From NCBI GenBank assembly GCA_002436185.1, contig DJKX01000032.1, positions 1-64,000 of the forward strand: a stretch of 64,000 nt of DNA. The letters run 5' to 3'. A program made the translations under genes and the position numbers. The notes under the pieces are model-generated. The model was not told the DNA's origin, did not search any database, and saw only the letters and a program-made list of their open reading frames with translations. Below are positions 17,664-26,722 of the stretch, piece by piece. The DNA is from Fidelibacterota bacterium UBA6531. Its GTDB lineage: Bacteria; Fidelibacterota; Marinisomatia; Marinisomatales; TCS55. The stretch's first letter is position 1; each line of letters opens with the position of its first letter.

Positions 17664-17879
17664 TTAACAAGGAAATTACCGTTTAGTCTCTTCCCTATTC
17701 AACAGCAAAATCCTTTACTTGATGATATTGATAAAAATCATAATTTGTCTAAACAATTAAAACTTACTGACCTTGCATCTTTGAACCGCGACGAATTACG
17801 TATATTGATTCAAAATATGTCATCGGAGTTTACACAACGTCTTGAAAAAGGAATTAAAAACTTTAATTTAAACACATAA
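17664..17879 (+). other. 71-codon open frame without an ATG near its 5' end (gene remnant or small protein)
   Basis: Between two minus-strand genes, the plus strand is open from just after a TAG at 17661 to a TAA at 17877. The translation is charged and helix-like (segments NPLLDDIDKNHNLSK, DLASLNRDELRILIQNM, EFTQRLEKGIKNFN). The only in-frame ATG is late; TTG or ATT would be needed for a longer start. It ends right at a hairpin terminator, as a real gene would. It could be the 3' remnant of a decayed gene, a short non-ATG protein, or chance. No family is recognised. Confidence 0.3.
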
Positions 17880-17907
17880 AAAAGGGCAGAAAATCCTGCC
17901 CTTTTTA
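17879..17907. terminator. Rho-independent terminator (bidirectional)
   Basis: Inverted repeat AAAGGGCAG (17881-17889), six-base loop, CTGCCCTTT (17896-17904), flanked by A and T runs on both sides. It lies 19 bases past the stop of the minus-strand LVIVD-protein gene and immediately after the small plus-strand open frame, so it can serve either strand and insulates the downstream alaS operon. Confidence 0.9.
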
Positions 17908-17925
17908 TCATTTCCAGAAATATGA

Positions 17926-20379
17926 TTATTTTAAGAGAATAACTTTATCTGATAATACTTGTTCGCCAGCTTCCAAGCGGTAAATGTAAACACCAGAACT
18001 CACCATAGCACCCTGATTATCTCTGGCATCCCAAATTGCAGATTTTTCTCCTGCATTTTCAAAACCGGCTGTCAATGTGCGGATTTCCCTGCCCATCAAA
18101 TCATACACTTGCAGTTTAACCAATCCTGCTTGCGGTAAGTTATAACGAATGGATGTAACGGGATTGAATGGATTTGGAAATGCTGGATAAAGTACAATTA
18201 GATCTGGAAGCATCATGATATCCTTGATACCTACCTCAGGCATTTCCTGGTTCAACACTAAATGAATATCATCAACGAACCAACCTATCGATTCTTCTGC
18301 GCCATCAGAAGTGAATAATAGTCTTACATATAATTCCTCTTCATTCAAATAATTATCCAGGTCCACGTAACGCTGTTCAACAACATCTAATCCGTTCACT
18401 GTCAGTTTGGTTTGCCATACACCATTTTCACCTCGTTTGAACTGCAGCAACCCATAATCTCCTGACTCAATCATTTCCCCAGATATAAAGGTTAAATACG
18501 CGTGGTCAAAATAGGTAAGGTCCAACGATTCAATGAGATAGCAAGGGTTGTCCGCATTGGGTTCATACAGTGATAGAGGACTGTCATTCAACGCATAACG
18601 TAATTCAGCATTCACAAATTGGCGACCCCATGCTCCCAGATCCCAGCGATTCAATGCAGCTGCATTTTCAAAATCACCTATAATATAATCATCAGTGATA
18701 GAAAATTCTTTTTCTTCAGATTCGGATTGATTGGCTGTACTGGAAGCATCTGTTGCAACCGCCCAATATCTGATTGTTGAACCAGGTTCAACATCTACAT
18801 AGGTTAATGCGCCTACAAAATCAGAACTCGTTCCAGTTTGTGTACATTCTGAACTTTGAATAGTGCTTTCCCCAACCTGCCAATGCAATGAGACTGCACT
18901 GATACCAATATTATCAGTAGCCACAACATATACATCAAAAGTACCACTGGGATAAAAATGATCAGACAGATCAGATATGGAGTGCACTTCTGGAAGAATT
19001 TGATCAGCGCCAATATTGAATGAATAAGTTGAATAAGGTGCACCATATGGTTTTGTTACCCGCTCCCCGCTTGTAGTATTAAAACCTAAATAATAGTGCA
19101 TGACGCCATCTGCGCCTGATGGGGTTAGGATTCCTGTATAATCTCCATCATTATTAGCAGAAAGTGCCGAAGAATCTGTGATGATGCCATTCATTCCCCA
19201 ATATACTCTAGCAGAACTAAAATCTATAGGATAACTAGGACTTTCATCAATCTCAACATCAAGATTAATAGGTGTAATATTATCTTCAGTGTCAATTATT
19301 TCATCAAATTCGATTTCACCCATGAACGGATAGCTCATGACAAAAAATCCATTGCCGCTAAAATCTGTTGAATAAATTAGTCCATTAGCAGTATACGGAT
19401 AAGTACCCCAATTACCATTATATAACCCAGCTTGACCTGGATAAAAATCGTAATAACCCACTTCTACAGGATTGGAAGGATCAGACATATCTACTACTCT
19501 GGTACCATATACATAATATGATATATATAATAGATCATCTTTCCAAAATACATTATGTACAGATTTATTTGAAGCCTGAGGTTCATTGGGATACCAAGTA
19601 GCTAAATGATTTATGTTGCTAAAATCCTGAATATCAAAGATACGGATATACCCTGCATTTTCTTCATCAGCAGTAATAGCATATTTTGAATCAGCGGATA
19701 CCCATACAGCATGGCAACCATAATCACTGTAATTATGCTCAACCATTGTTGTTGGATTAGTTTTGTCTGAAACATCTATCAAAAAGAGAGAACCTAAAGA
19801 TATACCACAAGCATAGGCTGTATCATTTTTTACATAAAGATCATGGATATATGCTTCTTCCCATCTACTAACTTCATTAGGATTCTCTGGATCTGATAAA
19901 TCTAAAATTATGATTCCTTGCCACGGACTTGTTCCACCAGCACCGCCGGCACTTCCGACTAAGTATGCATATCCATCAGCTATAAAAAGATTATGAGCAG
20001 ATAGAGTTGATGAAGTATAGGAATTAACTAAATATGGATTAAAGGGATCTTCCAAGCTTATGATATCCATTCCCCCGCCACTTTCATTTACAACATAACA
20101 ATAATAGCCATGAACTTTTAAATCTCTCCAAGTTGAAGTTGCTCCGGGGATAAAACCCACTTCAATGGGATCATGGGGGTTTGTAGAGACATCAAATATA
20201 TATGTGCCAGTATTATGGCCAACTAATGCAAACTCATGGCCATCCGGTGCCGTATAGCCCCAAATATCATTACATGTACCTAATTCAAGGTGAGCAATGG
20301 GACGAATATTTTCAATCTCATAATCTTGGCTGAAAATGATTCCCAAAAATAGGGATAAGGTCATTAGTATTTTATTCAA
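17926..20379 (-). CDS. Secreted LVIVD-repeat (choice-of-anchor B type) protein with Por-type sorting tail
   Basis: The 817-residue protein has a signal peptide (first about 17 residues) and, over residues about 20-360, beta-propeller LVIVD-type repeats with the recurring pattern of a name or value followed by DxSxPxxPxEVG (for example DVSTNPHDPIEVG, DLSDPENPNEVS, DMSDPSNPVEVG). This layout matches choice-of-anchor B family proteins. A middle region with Ig-like strands follows. The tail carries AFPNPFNPVTSIRYNLP, VYDLMGREIRTL and SSGVYIYRLEAG, a Por secretion-system (type IX) sorting domain. It is therefore probably exported to the cell surface or medium. It ends before a terminator and is divergent from the next gene, so it looks monocistronic. 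Confidence 0.85.
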   Translation of the reverse strand: MNKILMTLSLFLGIIFSQDYEIENIRPIAHLELGTCNDIWGYTAPDGHEFALVGHNTGTYIFDVSTNPHDPIEVGFIPGATSTWRDLKVHGYYCYVVNESGGGMDIISLEDPFNPYLVNSYTSSTLSAHNLFIADGYAYLVGSAGGAGGTSPWQGIIILDLSDPENPNEVSRWEEAYIHDLYVKNDTAYACGISLGSLFLIDVSDKTNPTTMVEHNYSDYGCHAVWVSADSKYAITADEENAGYIRIFDIQDFSNINHLATWYPNEPQASNKSVHNVFWKDDLLYISYYVYGTRVVDMSDPSNPVEVGYYDFYPGQAGLYNGNWGTYPYTANGLIYSTDFSGNGFFVMSYPFMGEIEFDEIIDTEDNITPINLDVEIDESPSYPIDFSSARVYWGMNGIITDSSALSANNDGDYTGILTPSGADGVMHYYLGFNTTSGERVTKPYGAPYSTYSFNIGADQILPEVHSISDLSDHFYPSGTFDVYVVATDNIGISAVSLHWQVGESTIQSSECTQTGTSSDFVGALTYVDVEPGSTIRYWAVATDASSTANQSESEEKEFSITDDYIIGDFENAAALNRWDLGAWGRQFVNAELRYALNDSPLSLYEPNADNPCYLIESLDLTYFDHAYLTFISGEMIESGDYGLLQFKRGENGVWQTKLTVNGLDVVEQRYVDLDNYLNEEELYVRLLFTSDGAEESIGWFVDDIHLVLNQEMPEVGIKDIMMLPDLIVLYPAFPNPFNPVTSIRYNLPQAGLVKLQVYDLMGREIRTLTAGFENAGEKSAIWDARDNQGAMVSSGVYIYRLEAGEQVLSDKVILLK

Positions 20380-20486
20380 CTTTTCTCCTTTTAATAAGTT
20401 GTCATTTTTAGGGGTGCGAAATTTACAATCTCTTTAAAAGATAATCTTGTTCTTTGTCCCTATTTTTTATGTTAAGTTTCTTTTAT

Positions 20487-21098
20487 ATGATCAGAAAGAT
20501 GTTCACTACAAAAACGGTTATTGTACTTTTAATACTCATTGGTATGAGTAATGGACAAGATAAAACATTGCTCAATGACTTGCGCATAGACGTAAAACAA
20601 AATGGTGTTTTTTTAACATTGCAATCGTCATTACCGTTGAAAATTGAAAATATAACCGGTTGGGTTAATAAGGACTGGTTTTATATGACTATTCACCACG
20701 CTCAAGGTGATACAAATGAGTTACGATCAATGCAACTACTGCAACCTGTTATTGCTTTAGAAAACACGAATGCAGAAGAATCCACTCAACTTGCTCTTCG
20801 ATTAAAAGAAAAAATAGAGAACTATGAATTTTATCTTTCCGAGGATAAACATACTATTATTGCAGCGCTATATTATCCTTCAGAGACAGTTGTTGCATTT
20901 TTGGATCAAAATAAATCAAAAATATATTCCAGATATAAATTGAATTCTCATTTAAGGTCCGTATTTTATCTTACTGGAGGAGCATTAACCATCAGCGGTG
21001 TCATCTCCGGAGATGGATCTGATAGAAAAAATACTGAACTCATATTAGGATTGATAATTCTGGCTGGCACATATTTCTACGATTTACTGACGCAATAA
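20487..21098 (+). CDS. Unknown exported protein with C-terminal membrane segments
   Basis: The product (about 204 residues from the ATG at 20487) has an N-terminal signal-like segment (TVIVLLILIGMSNGQ) and a beta-rich middle. The stretch around LRIDVKQNGVFLTLQSS and later ENYEFYLSEDKHTIIAALYYP loosely recalls AMIN-type domains of pilus-secretin and envelope proteins, but this is weak. Two hydrophobic segments near the C-terminus (SVFYLTGGALTISGVISG and ELILGLIILAGTYFY) suggest anchoring. Starts at 20469, 20487 and 20499 and an upstream TTG at 20454 are all possible; none has a clear ribosome binding site. First gene of a four-gene plus-strand set. Confidence 0.6.
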   Translation: MIRKMFTTKTVIVLLILIGMSNGQDKTLLNDLRIDVKQNGVFLTLQSSLPLKIENITGWVNKDWFYMTIHHAQGDTNELRSMQLLQPVIALENTNAEESTQLALRLKEKIENYEFYLSEDKHTIIAALYYPSETVVAFLDQNKSKIYSRYKLNSHLRSVFYLTGGALTISGVISGDGSDRKNTELILGLIILAGTYFYDLLTQ

Positions 21099-21100
21099 AG

Positions 21101-21229
21101 ATGATTGAACTTCTGCCCTATTATGCTTTATTTTATATAGCCGGTTTATTATTAATGGGTCTTTTTGTTCGTTTATTTTTGTACAAGCGACGGATGAAAA
21201 AATATAAAAAGAATGATGATGAAAATTAA
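21101..21229 (+). CDS. Small single-pass membrane protein (42 residues)
   Basis: The short frame starts two bases after the previous stop and ends inside the next gene (17-bp overlap). The product begins MIELLPYYALFYIAG, continues as one hydrophobic helix to about residue 27 and ends in a basic/acidic tail (YKRRMKKYKKNDDEN), which predicts a single membrane helix with a cytoplasmic C-terminus. The tight fit between neighbours and the coherent helix-plus-basic-tail composition argue that it is real. No family is recognised. Confidence 0.6.
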   Translation: MIELLPYYALFYIAGLLLMGLFVRLFLYKRRMKKYKKNDDEN

Positions 21230-21560
21230 TTTTCTATTGTTAAGCATATTTTTGTTTGCCTGTTCATCTTTGCAAACGAATAGAGAACAAAATGTATCCG
21301 TCATGCAACAACTTGAATCTGACTACAGCAATAAAAAATTAACAGATAACGAATTTTATACATATCTGACCTATAGTGTATTCGCACAGGAAAATTTACC
21401 AAAAAGATATAATGGAACTATGGGGAAGCACGACGCAACACCCATCATAAGAAAGGTCCAAAAAGCTTTTCCAACTTTAAGCCCTCAAACACAAGAACAT
21501 TTAAAACAATGGATCAAACCATTGCCGCCTAAACCACTCAAACCAGGAATCAAGCCATGA
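21213..21560 (+). CDS. Small lipoprotein preceding a secreted metalloprotease
   Basis: The 115-residue product has a lipoprotein signal: a hydrophobic stretch and the lipobox LFAC with Cys17. The mature part is polar (EQNVSVMQQLESDYSNKKLT), contains ENLPKRYNG and ends in a proline/lysine-rich tail (PLPPKPLKPGIKP). Its stop overlaps the start of the metalloprotease gene by 4 bp, so the two are coupled. The segment from LTDNEFYTYL to LPKRYNG resembles the propeptide-like region found before MXAN_6640-type peptidases in related bacteria. I infer a chaperone or inhibitor role for the protease, but no family function is known to me. Confidence 0.7.
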   Translation: MMMKINFLLLSIFLFACSSLQTNREQNVSVMQQLESDYSNKKLTDNEFYTYLTYSVFAQENLPKRYNGTMGKHDATPIIRKVQKAFPTLSPQTQEHLKQWIKPLPPKPLKPGIKP

Positions 21561-23317
21561 AACGTATATTAGCTATAATATTTATTGTGGGATGCTTATC
21601 AGCTGAACCTCATCCACAGGCAGTCCAATCAGCACAGGAAATCATTCAGGTTTTTTCAAATCAGTCTTCAAAACGGCATATCAGTGATGATCTGCGCTTT
21701 ATTGCCAGATACGGCCATAGTCTTCCTGAAGAAATGAAAAATGAATTACGATCCTTGGGTTTTAATTTTGATGGACCTATCGTAAATCGTTCGTCTCTTG
21801 ATGAACGGACGGAAGCCAGCGGCCTTGACGAAACGTATGATAATGGGATGTTTCGCTTTCACTATACGACAACCGGCAGTAATGCTGTAAGTACTGCAGA
21901 TACAAATAGTAATTCAATTCCGGATTACATTGAGCAGATGTCAGCAGAATTGAATTATGTCGTTGCAGTTGAGTTGACATTTAACAGCTTTACTGAACCG
22001 CCCAGTGATGATTGGTATTCAGCAAACAATGATAATGGCGGTTCAGGTGCATATGATGTATATGTCCGCAATGCGGGAGGAGGTGTTTACGGGTATGTTC
22101 AACCTGAATATTATGCCAACAATAATACTGGCAATAATGAACATTCTTCAGGCGTAAATGAAGTAAATGCCTTTACCAGTTATATGGTCATGAGACATAA
22201 TTACAACGGATTTCCAAATACTGAATTAGAAGCAATTCAAGTAACCGCAGCTCATGAATATTTTCACGCTGTGCAAATGGGCTATGATGGCTGGGAAGAA
22301 ACCTGGGTCAGTGAGGCTACTGCTGTGCAAATGGAAGAAATGGTTTATGATGATGTAAACGACTGCTATCAATACATGTCATCATGGTTCAATTCACCTC
22401 ATCAATCCCTGAATCTGGACTCGAGCAATAGATGGTATGGTTCTTTCATCTTTTTTGAGTACGTGAATTCACATTTGAGTGAAGAAGCGATCCGTACATT
22501 CTGGGAGCAGAGTATTACCCATGACAGCTATTATGGTGAATACAGTATTCAAACACTGGATGAAGCATTTAATGATTTAGGGTCTTCTTTCGCTGATATG
22601 CTCAATGGCATGTCCGTAGCCAACCGAATCATGTCCTCTTCTTCTGAAGCAGCACCTTATGACTATGAGGAAGCCGCTTCATACAGTTCTACTCCATCTA
22701 CATTCAGTACGGTATCATACAGTGCCGGTACGGATGAAACTGTAACAAGTACAAATCTCCAGGAAAATGCCGCCCAATATATTCGATTGAATTCAGCTGA
22801 TCCCGTGCTGGCTACTTTGACCAATGATGATGGCCCTGATTCATATTTAGAACTACACGCCATCATGAACTATGAAGACAATGCCTGGACTGTGTGGAGC
22901 GGCAGTCCCATCAATGTTGATCCAACGGACGCCACGGAAGTTTATTTCGTCGTAGTGAGTCAAAACGATGCCGGCAGTGATTTTGACTATACCCTTACTT
23001 TTACAGATGGAGCGTTGTCAACTGATCCGGAGATACCGTTACATTTTGCAGTTTCGAATGCCTATCCAAATCCATTCAACCCCCAAACAAATATCAATGT
23101 TGATCTGGCAGCAGACCAGAAAATTCAAGTCCATATCTATGATATTCAAGGCCGGCTGGTACAAACGTTGTATGATGGAGAATTAAATGCAGGTTCTCAC
23201 ATACTGACTTGGGACGGATCAGCAATGAATGGAAAAGCAGTTCCATCTGGGACGTATTTTGTCAGGTTAAATGGAGGTGGAATGGAAAGCTGGCAGAAGG
23301 TAACGCTGCTGAAATAA
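21557..23317 (+). CDS. MXAN_6640-type secreted metalloprotease with Por-type sorting tail
   Basis: The 586-residue protein has a signal peptide (first about 16 residues), a central domain with the zinc motif HEYFHAVQMGY (HExxH) followed by EETWVSEATAVQMEE, which supplies the third ligand region, and a C-terminal Por/type IX sorting domain (AYPNPFNPQT, IYDIQGRLVQTL, PSGTYFVRL). The central architecture matches MXAN_6640-family putative metalloproteases. It would be exported across the outer membrane and digest extracellular protein. The start overlaps the lipoprotein stop by 4 bp. It is the last gene of its set and is convergent with the glutaredoxin gene, with one base between stop codons. 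Confidence 0.85.
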   Translation: MKRILAIIFIVGCLSAEPHPQAVQSAQEIIQVFSNQSSKRHISDDLRFIARYGHSLPEEMKNELRSLGFNFDGPIVNRSSLDERTEASGLDETYDNGMFRFHYTTTGSNAVSTADTNSNSIPDYIEQMSAELNYVVAVELTFNSFTEPPSDDWYSANNDNGGSGAYDVYVRNAGGGVYGYVQPEYYANNNTGNNEHSSGVNEVNAFTSYMVMRHNYNGFPNTELEAIQVTAAHEYFHAVQMGYDGWEETWVSEATAVQMEEMVYDDVNDCYQYMSSWFNSPHQSLNLDSSNRWYGSFIFFEYVNSHLSEEAIRTFWEQSITHDSYYGEYSIQTLDEAFNDLGSSFADMLNGMSVANRIMSSSSEAAPYDYEEAASYSSTPSTFSTVSYSAGTDETVTSTNLQENAAQYIRLNSADPVLATLTNDDGPDSYLELHAIMNYEDNAWTVWSGSPINVDPTDATEVYFVVVSQNDAGSDFDYTLTFTDGALSTDPEIPLHFAVSNAYPNPFNPQTNINVDLAADQKIQVHIYDIQGRLVQTLYDGELNAGSHILTWDGSAMNGKAVPSGTYFVRLNGGGMESWQKVTLLK

Positions 23318-23318
23318 T

Positions 23319-23570
23319 TCAGTTAGTAAGCTTTTGATCTAGCTCGCCGTTTTGATCCAGCGTCCATAGATCTTCAAAGCCGCCAATGGGCTCATCGTTG
23401 ATAACTATCTGGGGTACGGACATCCCTCCGGTTAAACCGGCCATTTCTTCTCGAGACATTCCTATTTTTTCAATATCAATTTCATCATAGGATACACCCT
23501 TACTATCTAAAAGTCTTTTGGCGAATTTGCAGGGACCGCACCAGCTGGTTGAATATATCTTTATACTCAT
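23319..23570 (-). CDS. Glutaredoxin-like thiol oxidoreductase (CGPC)
   Basis: An 83-residue glutaredoxin-fold protein: IKIYSTSWCGPCKFAKRLL with active-site Cys11 and Cys14, the cis-proline strand MSVPQIVIN (with the usual TxxxVP shape) and the GGFEDL glutathione-site segment. The active site is thioredoxin-like CGPC rather than CPYC. I chose the ATG at 23570 because it overlaps the C25-like gene stop by 4 bp and begins the fold exactly; a longer frame to 23675 only reads through the upstream gene in another phase. It is the last gene of the 25-gene minus-strand block. Confidence 0.9.
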   Translation of the reverse strand: MSIKIYSTSWCGPCKFAKRLLDSKGVSYDEIDIEKIGMSREEMAGLTGGMSVPQIVINDEPIGGFEDLWTLDQNGELDQKLTN

Positions 23571-26500
23571 TTGATCAATAATATCTTTTGTACCTGCTGA
23601 AAATTTTCGGCATTCAAAACAACAAAATATGTCCCCGAGGCGACACTTTGTCCATATCTGTTTATTCCACTCCATTTGGCAGAATGAGTTCCGGCATTTT
23701 TATACTCATGGAACAACACATCCACTTCCCTGCCGAGAATATCATAAACAGTCATTTTCACGTCAGATGCTATGGGTAATTGGAAGCGAATTGTCGTTAT
23801 AGGATTGAATGGGTTGGGATACGCCGGGAGTAATTGAAAACCGGTCGGCAGATTTTCATTTTCTATTCCTAATGGTGAGACATAATTCTCTGGAGCTTCC
23901 GTGGTGAAACGGATGGTTCGTTCATTTTCTAATGTTGCTGCCCCGGGAGAATATCCATTATTAAACACATACTGAATGCCTTCATTCTTATTATAAGCCT
24001 CGATTCCCACCGTGGCATAATTTTTGTCCGCATCAATATCCGCAATCTCTAAATAATGAAATTCAATTACTCCGTCGCCTGATTCAGTGGGCATGGACGA
24101 TTGATCGTAGAGATGAATGGCAAAGGTCTCTTCCGTCACTTCGTCAAAACCATTCAGCGCCCGGGACCATTCAATGATAAAACGACCATTCTCATCATCG
24201 TGCTTGGTATAAACACGTATGGAATCATTATTGATCACTTCCAGGTCATCCCAGAATGGCGCCAACAGTGCTTTGGGGCCAAGAGCCATGGGAATGGTAT
24301 AATTGTAAAAATAATCGATCTCGCATAATTCAAACGAAACCCAGCCGTTGGAACTGATGGTCATTTCATCGTAGGTCCTGCCGAAATACTGGAAATCAAA
24401 AGGCAGTTCCACGTTCACATGGTCATCGTCATCCAGCTTGTATTCCGTGCCCCCACTGCCGCCGTAAGCCGGATCTAATTCGATCCAGTTGTACACAGGT
24501 GATTGAGCATAGCTTGTATCAGAATCATCATAAGCCCAGTAGCCGTACCAAGTCGGAATTACAGGTTGATTATCTGTGGCATATACCCGTGCTTCTTTTT
24601 GTTCAGAAAATATTTCAACTGTGTCTTGTTTGATCGTTAATATGTAACTGATCGAACTGCCATGAGAAGCATCACCTACACCAACGCCATAATAGATAAA
24701 TGATTCTGATACTGTATAGGGGGCAATGGAAAATGTGGACGTTGTATCTGATGGTGAATAAGTCGTTCCATCTTCTAATAGAGTCAAATAAAGTTGTAAT
24801 CCACCCAGTTGTGTATTTGTATAATTAGTAATTATTAATGGAAAAGGCGGTGCTACGATTTCACCAATTATATAATCATCATAAAAGTCAACATCAATTA
24901 TTAATGGTTCAACAGGAATAGCAAATTCAAAACTCCAATCTTCTGTTACATCATCAATTTTCAGCTTTACATGATCACTGTTTTTTGTATTTGATCTTAC
25001 AGTTATAGGTGATGACAATGTTACAGTTTCACCATTAACCAAAGCAGGAATGACAATATCCGATGAAATGATCTGACAATTATCAGAACTTTCCACATTC
25101 ACAGTTCCACTATAACTACTCGTTGAATTTCCAACATTTTGAATGATAGGATAAATTTCAACTATTTCCCCTACTTCAATTATGCCATTTTCATTACCAT
25201 CATCGAATTCATAGCCAATTAAAGCAAGGTCATTTCCAACACTGGAAACGGCTACTTCAGAATGACCTTGAACAAAACCATTTTTGTTAGAATAAACATC
25301 AATGGTAGATAAGTCGATAACTGAAATAGTTGCTTCAATCTGCCCATCGCTATCTGTATTACCTTTGAACAAAATGCTGTCATTTACCATGACGGATACA
25401 TAAGCTTCTTCTACTGGATCCCCATTTTCATCAAATACTGAAATATCCAAATAACCATCCATGATTGATAATTCTTCAGCTGAAATTGTAAATGTGTGAG
25501 GTTCGATCAAGTGCATGGAGATAGAAGGATCCCCCACAATATTGTAGACATGAAAATAGAATTCCTGGGCTTCTCCCGGCTCATCCAGATTAGGAAATTC
25601 ATGGGTCAGTCCTAAAAGTCCAGCATTTACCGCTGGAGCAAGTTCCACTACTCCATCATCCAACATGGCGTCATACATGTATGCATTGATCACATTGTTG
25701 TATTTTGTGCTGGTATGGAGGTCAGAAGGCCCAACGATTGCTACTCCGCCTTTGGGGTTAGATGGTGTCCCGGCCCGGATCAATGCTTCACCTAAACAAG
25801 GATCTACATTATTGGCAAAATCGTTCGAATTGCAGACAAAACTGGTGAAGATCGGCGTCATCCAGCCGTTGTTAAGACCAGCCACATCACTGACGTGAAA
25901 TTCAGGATAATGCCAGCCGTTTGCATCGCCCCAGCCGCGATAGTTCACAATGCCCACACCACTGTTGATATAATTCTGAATCAATGATGCTCCCTGTTGC
26001 GTCGGGGGATAAAATACCGTATCCACTTGAGTGTATCCTTCATCTAATAATAGATCTCTCACCCAATATGAAGTCCATTTTGGTGTAATGGGAATAGGTA
26101 CCGTGTTGCTGTAATTCCCGGCGACGATCAATGCTTTGTCCAGCCAATCAGGATTTGAAACTAAAGGCTGGCGGTGATAATTAATAGTTTTGCGGATCAT
26201 TACAACCAATTCAGAGATGGAATCCACAGAAAAACGGCCAATGAATACGTCCGGAAAAAAGTCATCACCCAGTAAGTGAGTGTATTTCTGATCGGTCACA
26301 TCATTATCCGGACCGTAATAGAACGACGGCATGGCGGCCACACCATCCACATCGCCAATCAAGAGGACGTATTCCAACATGGGATCATTCACCAAAATTT
26401 CTTCAATCGCTGCTTTCACTTCATCTGCTGTGGAGCCTGTTTCTGATAATGTTTTGACATATACATCAAACCCTTGGGACATTTTGAAGGTCACCAGGTC

Positions 26501-26722
26501 ATCCAGATATACTTCCATATTATCTGGCGAAATAATCAAATAGGAACCGCGTTGGGGATTCAGTAGGCTTAAGGGTATATCATAGGCTTCAGAGATTAAA
26601 TGATGATAGGACATAGGTATTGGCCCATTCAAAACGGATGTGCGTTCCATACCGCGAAATGATGGTTGGGCCGCAAAAAGAAACGATAATGAAAGTATGG
26701 TTAAGGCCTTAAGAACACGCAC
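23567..26722 (-). CDS. C25 (gingipain-like) peptidase-family protein with Por-type sorting tail
   Basis: The 1051-residue protein has a signal peptide (first about 18 residues) and a C25-type caspase-like domain (about 58-420): YLIISPDNMEVYLDDL, LLIGDVDG, DVFIGRFSV, VNYRGWGDANGWH and SFVCNSNDF. The nucleophile Cys297 is present in the position equivalent to the gingipain VACVNGDF cysteine. The gingipain YTGHG histidine is replaced by Trp264 (YRGWG), with His271 nearby. There is no long propeptide. Ig-like strands and a nidogen-like domain (ISSNGWVSFE, LAPFWDDLEV) follow, then the Por/type IX tail (AYPNPFNPITTIRF, YDILGREVDVL). The start overlaps the M14 gene by 22 bp. Peptidase activity is likely but the catalytic histidine is uncertain. 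Confidence 0.87.
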   Translation of the reverse strand: MRVLKALTILSLSFLFAAQPSFRGMERTSVLNGPIPMSYHHLISEAYDIPLSLLNPQRGSYLIISPDNMEVYLDDLVTFKMSQGFDVYVKTLSETGSTADEVKAAIEEILVNDPMLEYVLLIGDVDGVAAMPSFYYGPDNDVTDQKYTHLLGDDFFPDVFIGRFSVDSISELVVMIRKTINYHRQPLVSNPDWLDKALIVAGNYSNTVPIPITPKWTSYWVRDLLLDEGYTQVDTVFYPPTQQGASLIQNYINSGVGIVNYRGWGDANGWHYPEFHVSDVAGLNNGWMTPIFTSFVCNSNDFANNVDPCLGEALIRAGTPSNPKGGVAIVGPSDLHTSTKYNNVINAYMYDAMLDDGVVELAPAVNAGLLGLTHEFPNLDEPGEAQEFYFHVYNIVGDPSISMHLIEPHTFTISAEELSIMDGYLDISVFDENGDPVEEAYVSVMVNDSILFKGNTDSDGQIEATISVIDLSTIDVYSNKNGFVQGHSEVAVSSVGNDLALIGYEFDDGNENGIIEVGEIVEIYPIIQNVGNSTSSYSGTVNVESSDNCQIISSDIVIPALVNGETVTLSSPITVRSNTKNSDHVKLKIDDVTEDWSFEFAIPVEPLIIDVDFYDDYIIGEIVAPPFPLIITNYTNTQLGGLQLYLTLLEDGTTYSPSDTTSTFSIAPYTVSESFIYYGVGVGDASHGSSISYILTIKQDTVEIFSEQKEARVYATDNQPVIPTWYGYWAYDDSDTSYAQSPVYNWIELDPAYGGSGGTEYKLDDDDHVNVELPFDFQYFGRTYDEMTISSNGWVSFELCEIDYFYNYTIPMALGPKALLAPFWDDLEVINNDSIRVYTKHDDENGRFIIEWSRALNGFDEVTEETFAIHLYDQSSMPTESGDGVIEFHYLEIADIDADKNYATVGIEAYNKNEGIQYVFNNGYSPGAATLENERTIRFTTEAPENYVSPLGIENENLPTGFQLLPAYPNPFNPITTIRFQLPIASDVKMTVYDILGREVDVLFHEYKNAGTHSAKWSGINRYGQSVASGTYFVVLNAENFQQVQKILLIK

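Noticed and set aside
23571..23675. N-terminal extension of the glutaredoxin frame
   Set aside because: It reads the end of the C25-like gene in another phase; the cysteine-rich stretch is an artefact and the fold begins at 23570.
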